Origin: an uncultured Spirochaetales bacterium
GTDB lineage: Bacteria; UBP6; UBA1177
Direction: 5' to 3'
DNA: 64,000 nt
Assembly (NCBI GenBank): GCA_902774115.1
Contig: CACYHH010000003.1
Span: 155,033-219,032, forward strand
The position numbers were made by a program, and so were the translations under genes. The notes under the pieces are model-generated. The model was not told the DNA's origin. It saw only the letters and a program-made list of their open reading frames with translations, and made no database searches. Positions within the stretch are counted from its first letter, which is position 1. Each line of letters begins with the position of its first letter. This document shows, piece after piece, positions 43,547 to 52,448 of this stretch.

Positions 43547-44782
43547 ATGTTGAAATTATTGGATAAAATAAAGTCAAGTCTGCGCTCGCAGAAGAGCCTG
43601 GAAAAAGAGCCGGAAGGAAAAAAGCGCGGGTTTGCCCTTGTTTTAGTCCTTGTCATGATAGCTGTCATGCTGCCGATAGTGAGCGATATGAACTACGAAG
43701 CAAAGACCGAATTCGACCTTGCTATGGATTACAAACACAAGGCGGAATCTCAGGCTTTAGCTTCAAGCGCGGTCAATTTTGCGGTAGTTATTTTCGATCT
43801 TCAGAAACAGGTCGAAAGCCTGCTCAAGCAGTTCAGCATGTCCAATCAGATAGAAATCTGGGATATAATTCCGATGGATACCGCTATCCTGCGCAGTTTT
43901 ACCGATGCCGGACCTTTTGTCGATATCGAGGATGTCGTCTCCAAAAGCGATGTGGACAATCCGAGAGGTGCCGCGACGAACGAGGAGGAAGGAGAGCATA
44001 CCTACACAGAAACCGGCGATCCGATATTCCAGTTCCCCGGAGATTTCAAGGTCGAATTCAAAGGCGAAGACACGAAAATCAACCTGAATCAGCTGGCTTA
44101 CGGAACTAAAAGTGCTATCATAAAAATGCTCGAAGCCTTGATAGAACCTGAGTTTTACGACTTTATCTTCCTTGAAAACACATCGAGAGAGGAGTATGTC
44201 GACCGCGAAGAGCTTATTCAGAACATTGTAGACTGGGTCGATATGGGCGATGACAAATACACGGACGGCGTGAAATATATGACAGGCGGTGACGAGCAGT
44301 CGAAATACGATGATTTTGATCCGGAGTATAAAGTCAAAAACTCGAAGTTCGACACTGTTCAGGAACTTATGATGGTTTACGGTGTCAACGATCTGATTTT
44401 CAAGATTCTTGAGCCTTACATCACGATATATTCGACCGGCAAAGTCAACGTGAACAAGGCAGGTCACGAAATGATCGAAGGGCTGATCAGAGCTTATGCA
44501 GTCGATAAGGCGCTGACCGTTTTCTACAACGAAGACGCGATGCGCGAACTTTTGGGAAAGATACTTGCAAAACGGGCTCAGTACGGTTTTTCTAAACTTG
44601 ACGACTTCATTCAGGCGTGTGCCGACGAAGGTGTTAATTTAGACAAGTCGATTTCGGAAATCGCCGACACTACCGGAAGCGTTTACCGCATAAAAGCTGT
44701 CGGGATAAAGGAAGGGGTCGAAAGCTGGGTCGAAATGATCGTCGACCGTGAAGGAAACATTTACTATTACAGAGAAGGATAA
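43547..44782 (+). CDS. gspK: Minor pseudopilin GspK
   Basis: Pseudopilus tip protein, 411 residues. The leader of about 28 residues ends KKRG before FALVLVLVMIAVMLPIV, with no Glu at +5, as is usual for GspK. The large alpha-helical domain contains TKINLNQLAYG, WVDMGDD and the helix-hairpin segments KVNVNKAGHEMIEGLIRAY and KRAQYGFSKLDDFIQA. It starts one base after gspJ without its own clear ribosome site. Confidence 0.92.
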   Translation: MLKLLDKIKSSLRSQKSLEKEPEGKKRGFALVLVLVMIAVMLPIVSDMNYEAKTEFDLAMDYKHKAESQALASSAVNFAVVIFDLQKQVESLLKQFSMSNQIEIWDIIPMDTAILRSFTDAGPFVDIEDVVSKSDVDNPRGAATNEEEGEHTYTETGDPIFQFPGDFKVEFKGEDTKINLNQLAYGTKSAIIKMLEALIEPEFYDFIFLENTSREEYVDREELIQNIVDWVDMGDDKYTDGVKYMTGGDEQSKYDDFDPEYKVKNSKFDTVQELMMVYGVNDLIFKILEPYITIYSTGKVNVNKAGHEMIEGLIRAYAVDKALTVFYNEDAMRELLGKILAKRAQYGFSKLDDFIQACADEGVNLDKSISEIADTTGSVYRIKAVGIKEGVESWVEMIVDREGNIYYYREG

Positions 44783-44800
44783 TCACGAGTGAGGTAAAAA

Positions 44801-46279
44801 ATGAAATTTGCTTCATGCAGAGCGGCAAACGGCGGATTTTTGATAGACACTTTTTCGAAGGAATACAACAAAACGACCTTTGAAAAGAGTGAATTTGCCG
44901 AAAGTGAAAAAGCAGCCGAACTTTTTAAGAACTTCGACTACATAGATTTTGTCTGCTCCGGCAGGGAAATGCTCTACTATGCAAGGAACTATCCGCCGGT
45001 AAAGCACTCCTACCTTAGAAAAATAGTCGCGCAGGATATCGAATCCGAAACTCCGTTCAAGGAAGACGATCTGATGATCGAAGTCAGGAACTTCCAGAAG
45101 GGAAGCGGTGACATGAATGTCTTTGCTGCCGGAAAGGACGTGATCCGCAAGGCTCTGCTCGATTTCGACGATGCGGCACGTGAAAAGGTACGCAGTATAG
45201 TTCCCGAAGAAATTCTCTTTTTCAAGTCGGAAATCCCGCTTAAAAAGGCGATATTTGTAAATGACGACTATTCTCTTATGGTTTTTGCCGACGGTCAGAT
45301 AGTTCGAAACGGCGGTCTGAACGAACTCAGAAGCGATATGCTCTCTATTTTCGGCGGCGAAGATCCTCAGGCTGAACTTGATTCATGGCTAAGTGTCGCC
45401 GGTGATCTCAGCGAACCTGACGGACTCAGCGACATCGAAGTCAGAATACGCAAAACGATAATTTCGTTCTTTGAAAAATTGTTCGGTTTTTTCACTCCTT
45501 TTGCCGGAGATTCCGGGGAAACGGCGGTTTTTATCGGCGGAGTTCTTCCCGAAGGTGCCGAAAAGATAGTCAGAGAAATGGATTCATCGGTTTTTTCGGA
45601 TTCGCAGTTCATAGTCTACGATTTCGCATCCCAGCTTGAAATGATTTCAGAGTCTGTTGACAACGACAGCACGGTGAATTTCGCAACGGGCGATTTTGCA
45701 TATAAAGGCGGTTTCGCGTTCCTCAAAAAACGGGCGATCATCGCGCTTGTCCTTTACGTCGCGGCTATTCTGCTGCTTGTTGCCGGAATGGAAATGAAAA
45801 TAAAATACCTCGATGAAAGAATTGCGGCAGGCGAGGAGAGAACAAAAACTCTGATGAAAGAGGTCATCGGAAAGGAAATGCCATCCCTTCGTCAGGCTCT
45901 TTCGATAATGGACAAGTCGATAAAGGGCGAAGCGAGCATGGCAGACAAAAAGTCGGTTTATCCATACAGCGCGCTTTACATCATGGAAATCGTGTTCCCT
46001 TACTTCACGTTTGAAGGAAGCACGATCGAAGTTTCCGAAATTTCGATAAAGGAAGAGGGAAAGATCAGAGTTGTCGGAACGAGCAATACTCTGGAAGACA
46101 TCAACAAATTCACCGAGCTTTTGGAACAGGATCCCCTTATCGATGAAATCAACAGAGGTCAGATAAATACAAGGGGAGACAAGAGTTCCTTCAATATTTC
46201 GTTCAACTACGCCGGTCAGAAAAAAGAAGACCCGAAAGCGAAAAAGGGCAGGAAAAAAGGAAAGGAAAACAACGATTAG
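44801..46279 (+). CDS. gspL: Type II secretion protein GspL
   Basis: Bitopic platform protein binding GspE through an actin-like cytoplasmic domain (about 1-305) and GspM in the periplasm. A single membrane span lies near 310-330 (AIIALVLYVAAILLLVAG). The periplasmic part, about 160 residues, resembles PilN-type ferredoxin-like folds (ISIKEEGKIRVVGTSNTLEDINKFTELLE). A basic tail ends the protein. Sequence similarity in this family is low; position between gspK and gspM supports the call. Confidence 0.88.
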   Translation: MKFASCRAANGGFLIDTFSKEYNKTTFEKSEFAESEKAAELFKNFDYIDFVCSGREMLYYARNYPPVKHSYLRKIVAQDIESETPFKEDDLMIEVRNFQKGSGDMNVFAAGKDVIRKALLDFDDAAREKVRSIVPEEILFFKSEIPLKKAIFVNDDYSLMVFADGQIVRNGGLNELRSDMLSIFGGEDPQAELDSWLSVAGDLSEPDGLSDIEVRIRKTIISFFEKLFGFFTPFAGDSGETAVFIGGVLPEGAEKIVREMDSSVFSDSQFIVYDFASQLEMISESVDNDSTVNFATGDFAYKGGFAFLKKRAIIALVLYVAAILLLVAGMEMKIKYLDERIAAGEERTKTLMKEVIGKEMPSLRQALSIMDKSIKGEASMADKKSVYPYSALYIMEIVFPYFTFEGSTIEVSEISIKEEGKIRVVGTSNTLEDINKFTELLEQDPLIDEINRGQINTRGDKSSFNISFNYAGQKKEDPKAKKGRKKGKENND

Positions 46280-46288
46280 GAGAGCAGC

Positions 46289-46834
46289 ATGAAAGAAAAA
46301 CTTATAGAGGCGATAAGCAATTTCAGCGAGCGCGAACGCACGATTCTCGTGGCTTTTCTCACTTTCGTCATGATTTTCATTTTTGTCACGGTATGGTTTT
46401 TCATGAGTTCGGCGATAGACGACCGCAAAGATACGATCGTCGAACAGGAAAAGATGATCCAGGAGATGGTTTCCAAGAAAGAGCTCTTCAAAAAGGCGAA
46501 GGCAGAAGCGACAAAAATGCAGGACAGTATCGATTCGAGCAACGTGAACCTCAATTCCGACATTTCGGCTGTCAAAGAGAGCGTCGGCATTCCGATAAGT
46601 TCGATAAAGGAGATAAAACCGCGCAAAAAAGGTGATATCAACATCGAAAGGATCGAACTCAGCCTGCGTGAAGTTCCTCTTGACCAGACGCTGACATTTC
46701 TTTACGGGCTTGAAAACAAAGGACGTTACGTTTTTGTCGATTCGATAACGATAAAAAAGCGTTTCAACAAGCAGAATTACGATGTTTCTTTAGTCGTTGC
46801 GGCTATGAAGAAGGAGAGCGCAAATGGGGAATAA
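46289..46834 (+). CDS. gspM: Type II secretion protein GspM
   Basis: 181-residue bitopic inner-membrane protein partnering GspL. A short cytoplasmic N-terminus (LIEAISNFSERERTILVA), one membrane span near 20-38 and a periplasmic coiled coil followed by a small ferredoxin-like domain (NIERIELSLREVPLDQTLTFLYGLENKGR). An AGGAG site precedes the ATG, 9 bases after gspL. It overlaps gspN by 11 bases. Confidence 0.88.
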   Translation: MKEKLIEAISNFSERERTILVAFLTFVMIFIFVTVWFFMSSAIDDRKDTIVEQEKMIQEMVSKKELFKKAKAEATKMQDSIDSSNVNLNSDISAVKESVGIPISSIKEIKPRKKGDINIERIELSLREVPLDQTLTFLYGLENKGRYVFVDSITIKKRFNKQNYDVSLVVAAMKKESANGE

Positions 46835-48233
46835 ATTTTCTGAAATAATTAAGAAAATCAGGAATTTGCCGATTCCTGGCAAAGTTCAGGCGCTGATTAA
46901 GGGCGTTTTGTTCGTAAATGCCGCGTTTTTTATAGGTCTGTGGCTTGGCATAAAGATATTTTTCCCTGACGATTTCGTTCTTTCCAAAATCAACGAACAG
47001 CTTTTCCTGAGGGATATGGCACTTATGAGCGAAGATGTCGAACTTTCGCTTTTGGGCAGAATTTCGTTTGAGGAAGGCGCTTTGATGCAGAAGGGGAACA
47101 AAGTTCTGACTTTTTCCGAGCTTGCGTTTTCTCCGGCAATTTTTGCCACTTTAGGCGGTCATCCTGCCGGAAAAGTTCATCTCGAGGACATAAATTCGCA
47201 GGGCGGCGGACTTGATGCGACCTTTGATACGAGCGAGAATCCGTGCTATTCCCTTGACGCTTCCGAGGTCCCGCTTTCACTTCTCAAGCCTTTCATCGGC
47301 GAAGTTGTGCTTACCGGTGCGCTGAGCGGAGGAGGAAATATCTGCTTGAAAGACGGCAAGTACAACGGAACAGTGGAAATAAGCGGTGCAGATGTCGTTC
47401 TTCGCGGTAAAGTTCCTACTCCGATGGGAGATTTCGATGTCGGTAAGATAATACTCGGTGAAGTCGAAATTGCAGCCGATGTAGCTGAGAACAAAGCTGA
47501 AATAAAAAAACTTTCTATAAAAGGGATCGTCGAACTTGATGCAACAGGAAAAATCCATCTGAATACGAGGAATTTCCCGTCTTCGAGACTCGATCTTGAA
47601 ATCGCGGCAAAAGTTCCGGATATGGCTAAAATCACCGAAAATGTCGCTCTTAATCTGCTTGTAAGCCAGCTTTCGCAATATAAAGGCGAATCTGAAAACA
47701 GTTTTGCACTTACTCTGAAAGGTTTTTTGAACAAGCCTCAGACAGGCAGAGTTCTGAGAAAGGATCGTGAAATCAAAACCGATCCGAGGCAGAAAAAGCC
47801 GGAAAGACCTCAAAGATCCCAGCGTCCGCAGAAATCTGAACGCTTGCCGCAGAGAGAGCTTTCCACAAAATCGGCTGCACCGGCACCTGCAGCGGCCGAA
47901 AACGTTCCTCAGAATGACGAATTGAAGAAAAAAGAGGATGAACTCAAACGGAAAGAGGAAGAGCTGAAACGCAAAGAAGAGGCTGCTAAAGAGCGCGAGG
48001 AAAAAATGCGTGAAGAGCGCGAGCAGCGTGAAAAAGAGGAAAGGGAGCGCAAAGAGCAGGAAGAGCGGAACAGAATGGAGGAAGAGGCGAGACTCCATGC
48101 TGCCCAGGAAGCCGCAATGGATGAGATCCGCAAGGTCCGCGAAGAGATGGAAGCAGCCAAGAGAGCGCGTGAAAATCAGGAAGAAGGCGGAGAAGCTGAA
48201 CCGCCCAAACCTGCGGAAGGAGAAGAGGAATAA
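46824..48233 (+). CDS. gspN: Type II secretion protein GspN with long charged tail
   Basis: 469 residues. One N-terminal membrane span (LIKGVLFVNAAFFIGLWLGIK), then an AsmA/GspN-like periplasmic beta domain to about residue 310 (LLGRISFEEGALMQKG, KIHLNTRNFPSSRLDLEIAAKVPD). The last about 140 residues are unusual: a Pro/Gln/Arg stretch and a Glu/Arg-rich single helix (DELKRKEEELKRKEE). GspN is typical of deltaproteobacterial and some gammaproteobacterial systems. The tail may reach the cell wall or a partner; that is an inference. Confidence 0.85.
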   Translation: MGNKFSEIIKKIRNLPIPGKVQALIKGVLFVNAAFFIGLWLGIKIFFPDDFVLSKINEQLFLRDMALMSEDVELSLLGRISFEEGALMQKGNKVLTFSELAFSPAIFATLGGHPAGKVHLEDINSQGGGLDATFDTSENPCYSLDASEVPLSLLKPFIGEVVLTGALSGGGNICLKDGKYNGTVEISGADVVLRGKVPTPMGDFDVGKIILGEVEIAADVAENKAEIKKLSIKGIVELDATGKIHLNTRNFPSSRLDLEIAAKVPDMAKITENVALNLLVSQLSQYKGESENSFALTLKGFLNKPQTGRVLRKDREIKTDPRQKKPERPQRSQRPQKSERLPQRELSTKSAAPAPAAAENVPQNDELKKKEDELKRKEEELKRKEEAAKEREEKMREEREQREKEERERKEQEERNRMEEEARLHAAQEAAMDEIRKVREEMEAAKRARENQEEGGEAEPPKPAEGEEE

Positions 48234-48252
48234 ACAGATTTAGGAGGATAAA

Positions 48253-48774
48253 ATGAAAAAAATTTTGATGCTTATGATTGTGTTTTCGATGTTTATGACG
48301 GTTGCGTGCAGCCCCAAGATGATCAAGGGAACGAACATTGAGGAAACGCCGGATTCAAAGGAGATCCTGACTGTTTTCGGGTATTATCTGAAAGGTTTCA
48401 AAGAGCAGAATCCCGAAATTTTTCTTGAGTATGTTTCGAAAGAATATTATGACACGAACGGAACAGACGAGGCGGATGACGATGTCGATTACGACAAACT
48501 GGTCGAGATCCTCAATTCAGATTCGTATCACAGCCTGGAAAAGGTCAGCATAACTGCAATAATCAAGGATCTTTTCTTTCTTAATGAAGACGAAAGCAAG
48601 GCTGAACTGATTTATTTCTATGAGGTGCGGTTCAAAATGAAGAGTTCCCTTCCTCATACGGAAGAAAACGCCTTTATTCAGCCTGACGGGATGACAAACC
48701 AGAAACTTTCCGAAAACAACAAGATGAAATTCATCAAAGAAGACGGGAAGTGGAAGATTGTGAGCGGTCTTTAG
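48253..48774 (+). CDS. Small lipoprotein at the end of the gsp operon
   Basis: 173 residues with lipobox TVAC near residue 18 and a single alpha/beta domain of about 140 residues. The fold is suggested to be NTF2/SnoaL-like from the pattern ILTVFGYYLKGFKEQNPEIFLEYVSKEYYD ... MKFIKEDGKWKIVSGL. It starts 20 bases after gspN with AGGAGG, so it belongs to the secretion operon and could serve as a pilotin-like or accessory protein. That role is not shown by sequence. Its stop overlaps the opposing gene's stop. Confidence 0.75.
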   Translation: MKKILMLMIVFSMFMTVACSPKMIKGTNIEETPDSKEILTVFGYYLKGFKEQNPEIFLEYVSKEYYDTNGTDEADDDVDYDKLVEILNSDSYHSLEKVSITAIIKDLFFLNEDESKAELIYFYEVRFKMKSSLPHTEENAFIQPDGMTNQKLSENNKMKFIKEDGKWKIVSGL

Positions 48775-49703
48775 ACAAAAACTTTATCTCTGAATATTAT
48801 TCCTAATATCAAAACAAGCGGAAAAACCGAAAAAACAAAAGGAAAAAAACGCCCGCCCGGCAGATTTGTTTCTTTTTGCAGAAAAATCAGAGAAAAGAGA
48901 GTCGTTGTGCAGGTCACGGCAAGCAGTATCACATCAGCAATATTATTCAGTGATTTTTCCAAAAAGTTGAACATGACAGGCGGAATGAGTATTCCTGGAA
49001 TCAAAGCTGTTCCCAAAGGCTTGAAATCGCGTTTTACAAGTTCTTTGATTTCAGGAAAGAAGCATATTGTAAATGCCAGAATTACGGCTGTGAAATAGAT
49101 GAGAGAAAGCAGAATGTGGTTTCTGAAAACCGTGTGCAGCGGGAAGTACGCTTTTGTACGCGGTGCGACACCGAAAAGCTGCAGCCCGGCGAGAAACATG
49201 CTGCCGTAAAAACCTACAATTATGTTGAGAATTGTCCTCAAAACGCTGCGTGAGACAATGTAGCTCAGAACTGCGAAAATAACGAGAAGTGCGAGCATTT
49301 CGAAGAAGAAAACACTATCCTGTTCGCTGAATTTGTAGAGGGTGAGAATGTCAAAAAGCGCTTTGGAAAAGTCACCTCGTATATACTGGAGTTTAATTTT
49401 TGAGCCGGAAATCCATGCGTGGATAAGCGGAATGTATATCACCGGACTGAAAAGAGCGAGGTAAGGGATTTTTTCAGGTTTCAAGCCTAAAATATAGCGG
49501 GCGCAGAGAGCAAAATAAAAGAAGACGAAAGTGAACCATGTACAGTGATGCGTCGCCACGAAGTATGAAAAAAACGATCTTTTGGCAAATATTGCTGTTT
49601 CGAGATAAACTCTTGAAAATATTACGCAAAATAAGAAAATGAAAAGGCATGTCTCTATTATTCTTTTGTGTTTTTTATTTTTCAGAAAATCATTAAAATT
49701 CAA
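48771..49703 (-). CDS. Polytopic membrane protein of the VTC/DUF4956 operon
   Basis: 310 residues with about nine hydrophobic segments and no recognised domain. It is the last gene of a five-gene leftward operon, 9 bases after DUF4956. Short loops and a charged N-terminus (FNDFLKNKKHKR) are visible. It may be an inner-membrane partner of DUF4956; the function is unknown. Confidence 0.75.
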   Translation of the reverse strand: MNFNDFLKNKKHKRIIETCLFIFLFCVIFSRVYLETAIFAKRSFFSYFVATHHCTWFTFVFFYFALCARYILGLKPEKIPYLALFSPVIYIPLIHAWISGSKIKLQYIRGDFSKALFDILTLYKFSEQDSVFFFEMLALLVIFAVLSYIVSRSVLRTILNIIVGFYGSMFLAGLQLFGVAPRTKAYFPLHTVFRNHILLSLIYFTAVILAFTICFFPEIKELVKRDFKPLGTALIPGILIPPVMFNFLEKSLNNIADVILLAVTCTTTLFSLIFLQKETNLPGGRFFPFVFSVFPLVLILGIIFRDKVFV

Positions 49704-49712
49704 AGATATCTC

Positions 49713-50399
49713 CTAAAGTTCTACGGTTGTTTCCTGCAGAAGAAGCGAAAGATTGTTCATCGCAGGAATCTCTTTTTTGAGTTCGTTTATAAGCTCTTCC
49801 GAAGTCGATTTCGGCTTCATTTTGATGTGGTATGCGTATTCGAGTCTTTCGCCGACTGCTATTTCTTTCAGTGTGATGAGGGCAAAAACTTTGCAGTGTT
49901 TTTTGAAAATCTCTGCCATTTTCTGAATGTCGAGTTCTTCGGGACTGATGTTGAAACGGAGGATTCCGTCAAAGTAGGAGGCTTTGCTGACCTGCGAAAA
50001 ATAGAGGACGAAAGCTGCGATGTCAAAAAGCATGATGCCGACAAAAGCCATGAAGTATGCGCCGATTCCGCAGGTGATACCGCTTGCAAGGGATGCAAAC
50101 AGAAAGATTATGTCACGCGGATCTTTGAGATTTGTTCTGAAACGGATGATTGAAAGAGCTCCGAGTGTGCCGATACCGATGGCGACGCTGTCGCCGATCG
50201 CGTGGATGACCATTGCCGTAACTATTGACGAAAGCATGAGTGCCTGAACAAAGTTGCGCGAGTAGGAGAGGCCGCGGAAGGTTTTGAGGTATGTTAGTCC
50301 GATCGATACCGAAAGGATGAACGCCAGAGAAGCGGAAAAAATCACTCTTAGTGACGAAACCGAAGATGAGGCTAAGTTTGCAGTTAAAAAATCAGTCAT
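49713..50399 (-). CDS. DUF4956 membrane protein
   Basis: 228 residues with three to four N-terminal membrane segments. The DUF4956 core is clear: IGIGTLGALSIIRFRTNLKDPRDIIFLFASLASGITCG. A soluble C-terminal domain of about 90 residues follows (FNISPEELDIQKMAEIFKK...). I start it at ATG 50399 after GGAGAG. The gene overlaps the end of the VTC gene by 8 bases. DUF4956 proteins are commonly encoded next to VTC-domain polymerases, often with CotH; no CotH is present here. Confidence 0.88.
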   Translation of the reverse strand: MTDFLTANLASSSVSSLRVIFSASLAFILSVSIGLTYLKTFRGLSYSRNFVQALMLSSIVTAMVIHAIGDSVAIGIGTLGALSIIRFRTNLKDPRDIIFLFASLASGITCGIGAYFMAFVGIMLFDIAAFVLYFSQVSKASYFDGILRFNISPEELDIQKMAEIFKKHCKVFALITLKEIAVGERLEYAYHIKMKPKSTSEELINELKKEIPAMNNLSLLLQETTVEL

Positions 50400-51210
50400 A
50401 TATCTCTCCGTAGTTGGAAACATTATACCATTTATTGTCGGGTTTCTGGTTGCGCAGGACTCTGAGCATTCCGTATCTGAATTTTGAAAAAGCTGCTTTT
50501 TTCAAGTCGAAACACTGGACGAGGTCTACCATCCAGAGCGGAAGATTGGAAACCTGCCCTTTGAGTTCGAGAACGCACTGTGCCTGCGGGCCGAAAATCG
50601 TTGTTGTGTCGTAGCTCTCCATTCTTTCATGAGCAGGTTTTACGTTGAAATTATGCTCTTCGCAGCACTGAAGATTTGCATCGAAAGTGGCTCTGGCGTA
50701 TTCGTCGGTTTCGCTTATCCATGCCATTCTGTCGTATTGTGTCAAAATCTGCGGCTGAGCATTGTAGGAAAGAGCTAAAGACTGAAAAAGATCCATGTTT
50801 TTCGCATCGTTTCCCTTGAGACCGAGTTCGGCGGAAGCTTTTGTCATGTAAAAGATCTTCTCAATTTCCTCAGATTTTACCTTTACTCTGTATTTCTGCT
50901 TGTTTTCACCGAATTTGCACTTTACTTCCCAGAAGTAGGGCGGAACCGGATTTTCGCCGTAAGAGCGGATTCGCATATTGAAGCGGTTTTCCTTCTTTTC
51001 AAGCCTGTTGTTGAGAAAAGTGTAAAAAGGGGTGTCGAAGTAAATGTTGTTTATTCTGTAGAATTTTGTCGGCGACATTTCCGAGTATTTGTCGAGACAG
51101 CAGTAGGTTTTTACGAAATCGGAGATCGGTTTTATCATTTCTTTAGGAATGAGGTATTTGTACTCGAAGCGTTGCAGTACCGTTGGAATTTCGACTTGTA
51201 CAGCAGCCAT
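50392..51210 (-). CDS. VTC-domain (polyphosphate polymerase-like) protein
   Basis: 272 residues consisting of one VTC/tunnel domain, the family of yeast Vtc4 that makes polyphosphate from ATP. Basic and acidic tunnel motifs are visible: RFEYKYLIPKE, NIYFDTPFY, MRIRSYG, WEVKCKFGENKQKYRV and ELKGQVSNLPLWMVDL. No membrane span, so it is cytosolic and probably recruited by DUF4956. Polymer and substrate are not proven for bacterial members. Start shares a base with the end of the TolC-like gene. Confidence 0.88.
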   Translation of the reverse strand: MAAVQVEIPTVLQRFEYKYLIPKEMIKPISDFVKTYCCLDKYSEMSPTKFYRINNIYFDTPFYTFLNNRLEKKENRFNMRIRSYGENPVPPYFWEVKCKFGENKQKYRVKVKSEEIEKIFYMTKASAELGLKGNDAKNMDLFQSLALSYNAQPQILTQYDRMAWISETDEYARATFDANLQCCEEHNFNVKPAHERMESYDTTTIFGPQAQCVLELKGQVSNLPLWMVDLVQCFDLKKAAFSKFRYGMLRVLRNQKPDNKWYNVSNYGEIYD

Positions 51211-52448
51211 TATTTGTTTTTCCCGTTGAGAAAGTTGCCCGCTGACTCGTCCTCGTAGATGCCGAGAAGGTATGCCAGATTTATATATTTTTCGTAGATT
51301 TTGAGCTCTAACTCAGCCAGCTTCAGGTCTTTTTTCAGGATTTTCTCTTTCAGTTTGATGACCATCATCGGGTTTAAGCCCTCTATTGACGAATATTTGG
51401 TAAAAATATTGCTTTTTTCCCCTTCATCTTTCCTTTTTGACAGTATTTTATATTGTTTTATCTCTCGCTTCAGCATCAGAAGAGCAGTCCTGATTTCTGC
51501 TTCCCTTAAGCGTTTCTGCATATTGAAATCATAATCAAGTTCTAAAGATTTCAGTTTCTTTTTAACAAGCGAAGACTGGTTGTTTTTAAATCCCGGAATA
51601 GAGATTGCGAAGCCTATCGAAAATCCGCGCGAAGGTCTGTCGTTACGGTCGCTGGTATCGTATTCCAGCGCGATATACTTGAGCCAGTCGCGCTCTTTCG
51701 CCTCTTCGAGGGCGATTTCATTCTGCGCGACTATCGAACGCAGAGTCTGGTAATCGCTCTCGGTTTTAGATGCTCCGTGTATTTCTGTCAGGGATTCCGC
51801 AAATTTTTCGATATCATCGACCGAAACAATCTTTTCTTTCTCGAAAACCGGGGTCTTATCATCGCCCATATCGCTTTTTATCAAGGCTTCAATCGATTCT
51901 ACAGTCGATTCAAGCTCAATCTGGCGCATTTCAATTTCGGTTATTTTGTCGTCGATATCCATTTTGTCGATTTCGGTGGTTTCTCCTGTGATTTCGCCCA
52001 TTTTCGTGGTGACAGCGAGCTTGTCGTAAAGAAGTTCGCGCATTGAAGCAACAATTTCCAGCTCTTTTTTATGCTGGATATAAGTGACAATCGCGCTGTA
52101 TCTTTCAAAGAGGACATCCGAGAGAGCAGACGCGTATTCAAGTTTGTGGAGATTCTGCATGTTTTTTATGAATTCACGCGATGATTTTGTTTCGCCGAAC
52201 CCTTTGAAATAGAGTCTGAGAGCATATTTCTGTTCCATGATGTCAAAATTTCCGGTTTCACTTCTGAACTCCAGTCCTTTTATTCCGGGCGTGTCGTTTG
52301 AATTTTCAATCGAATCTGACATCGCCTTTTTTGATTTAAGGCGCGGATCGTCTTTTGCCGCTTCGATGTACCGGGCAATGGTCAGATCTTCGCAAAAAAG
52401 GATGAAAGAGGCAAAAAGCATGAAAAAAAACGGGAAAAACTTTTTCAT
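51210..52448 (-). CDS. TolC-like outer-membrane protein
   Basis: 412 residues. A signal peptide (FFPFFFMLFASFILFCED) is followed by long helices with few Pro residues (YASALSDVLFERYSAIVTYI...) and two beta-like segments separated by half the length (FDIMEQKYALRLYFKGFG; PSRGFSIGFAISIPGF), matching the internal repeat of TolC proteins. The call is by pattern and by its HlyD-type neighbour; no classic TolC signature is obvious. It overlaps the HlyD gene by 4 bases. Confidence 0.7.
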   Translation of the reverse strand: MKKFFPFFFMLFASFILFCEDLTIARYIEAAKDDPRLKSKKAMSDSIENSNDTPGIKGLEFRSETGNFDIMEQKYALRLYFKGFGETKSSREFIKNMQNLHKLEYASALSDVLFERYSAIVTYIQHKKELEIVASMRELLYDKLAVTTKMGEITGETTEIDKMDIDDKITEIEMRQIELESTVESIEALIKSDMGDDKTPVFEKEKIVSVDDIEKFAESLTEIHGASKTESDYQTLRSIVAQNEIALEEAKERDWLKYIALEYDTSDRNDRPSRGFSIGFAISIPGFKNNQSSLVKKKLKSLELDYDFNMQKRLREAEIRTALLMLKREIKQYKILSKRKDEGEKSNIFTKYSSIEGLNPMMVIKLKEKILKKDLKLAELELKIYEKYINLAYLLGIYEDESAGNFLNGKNK

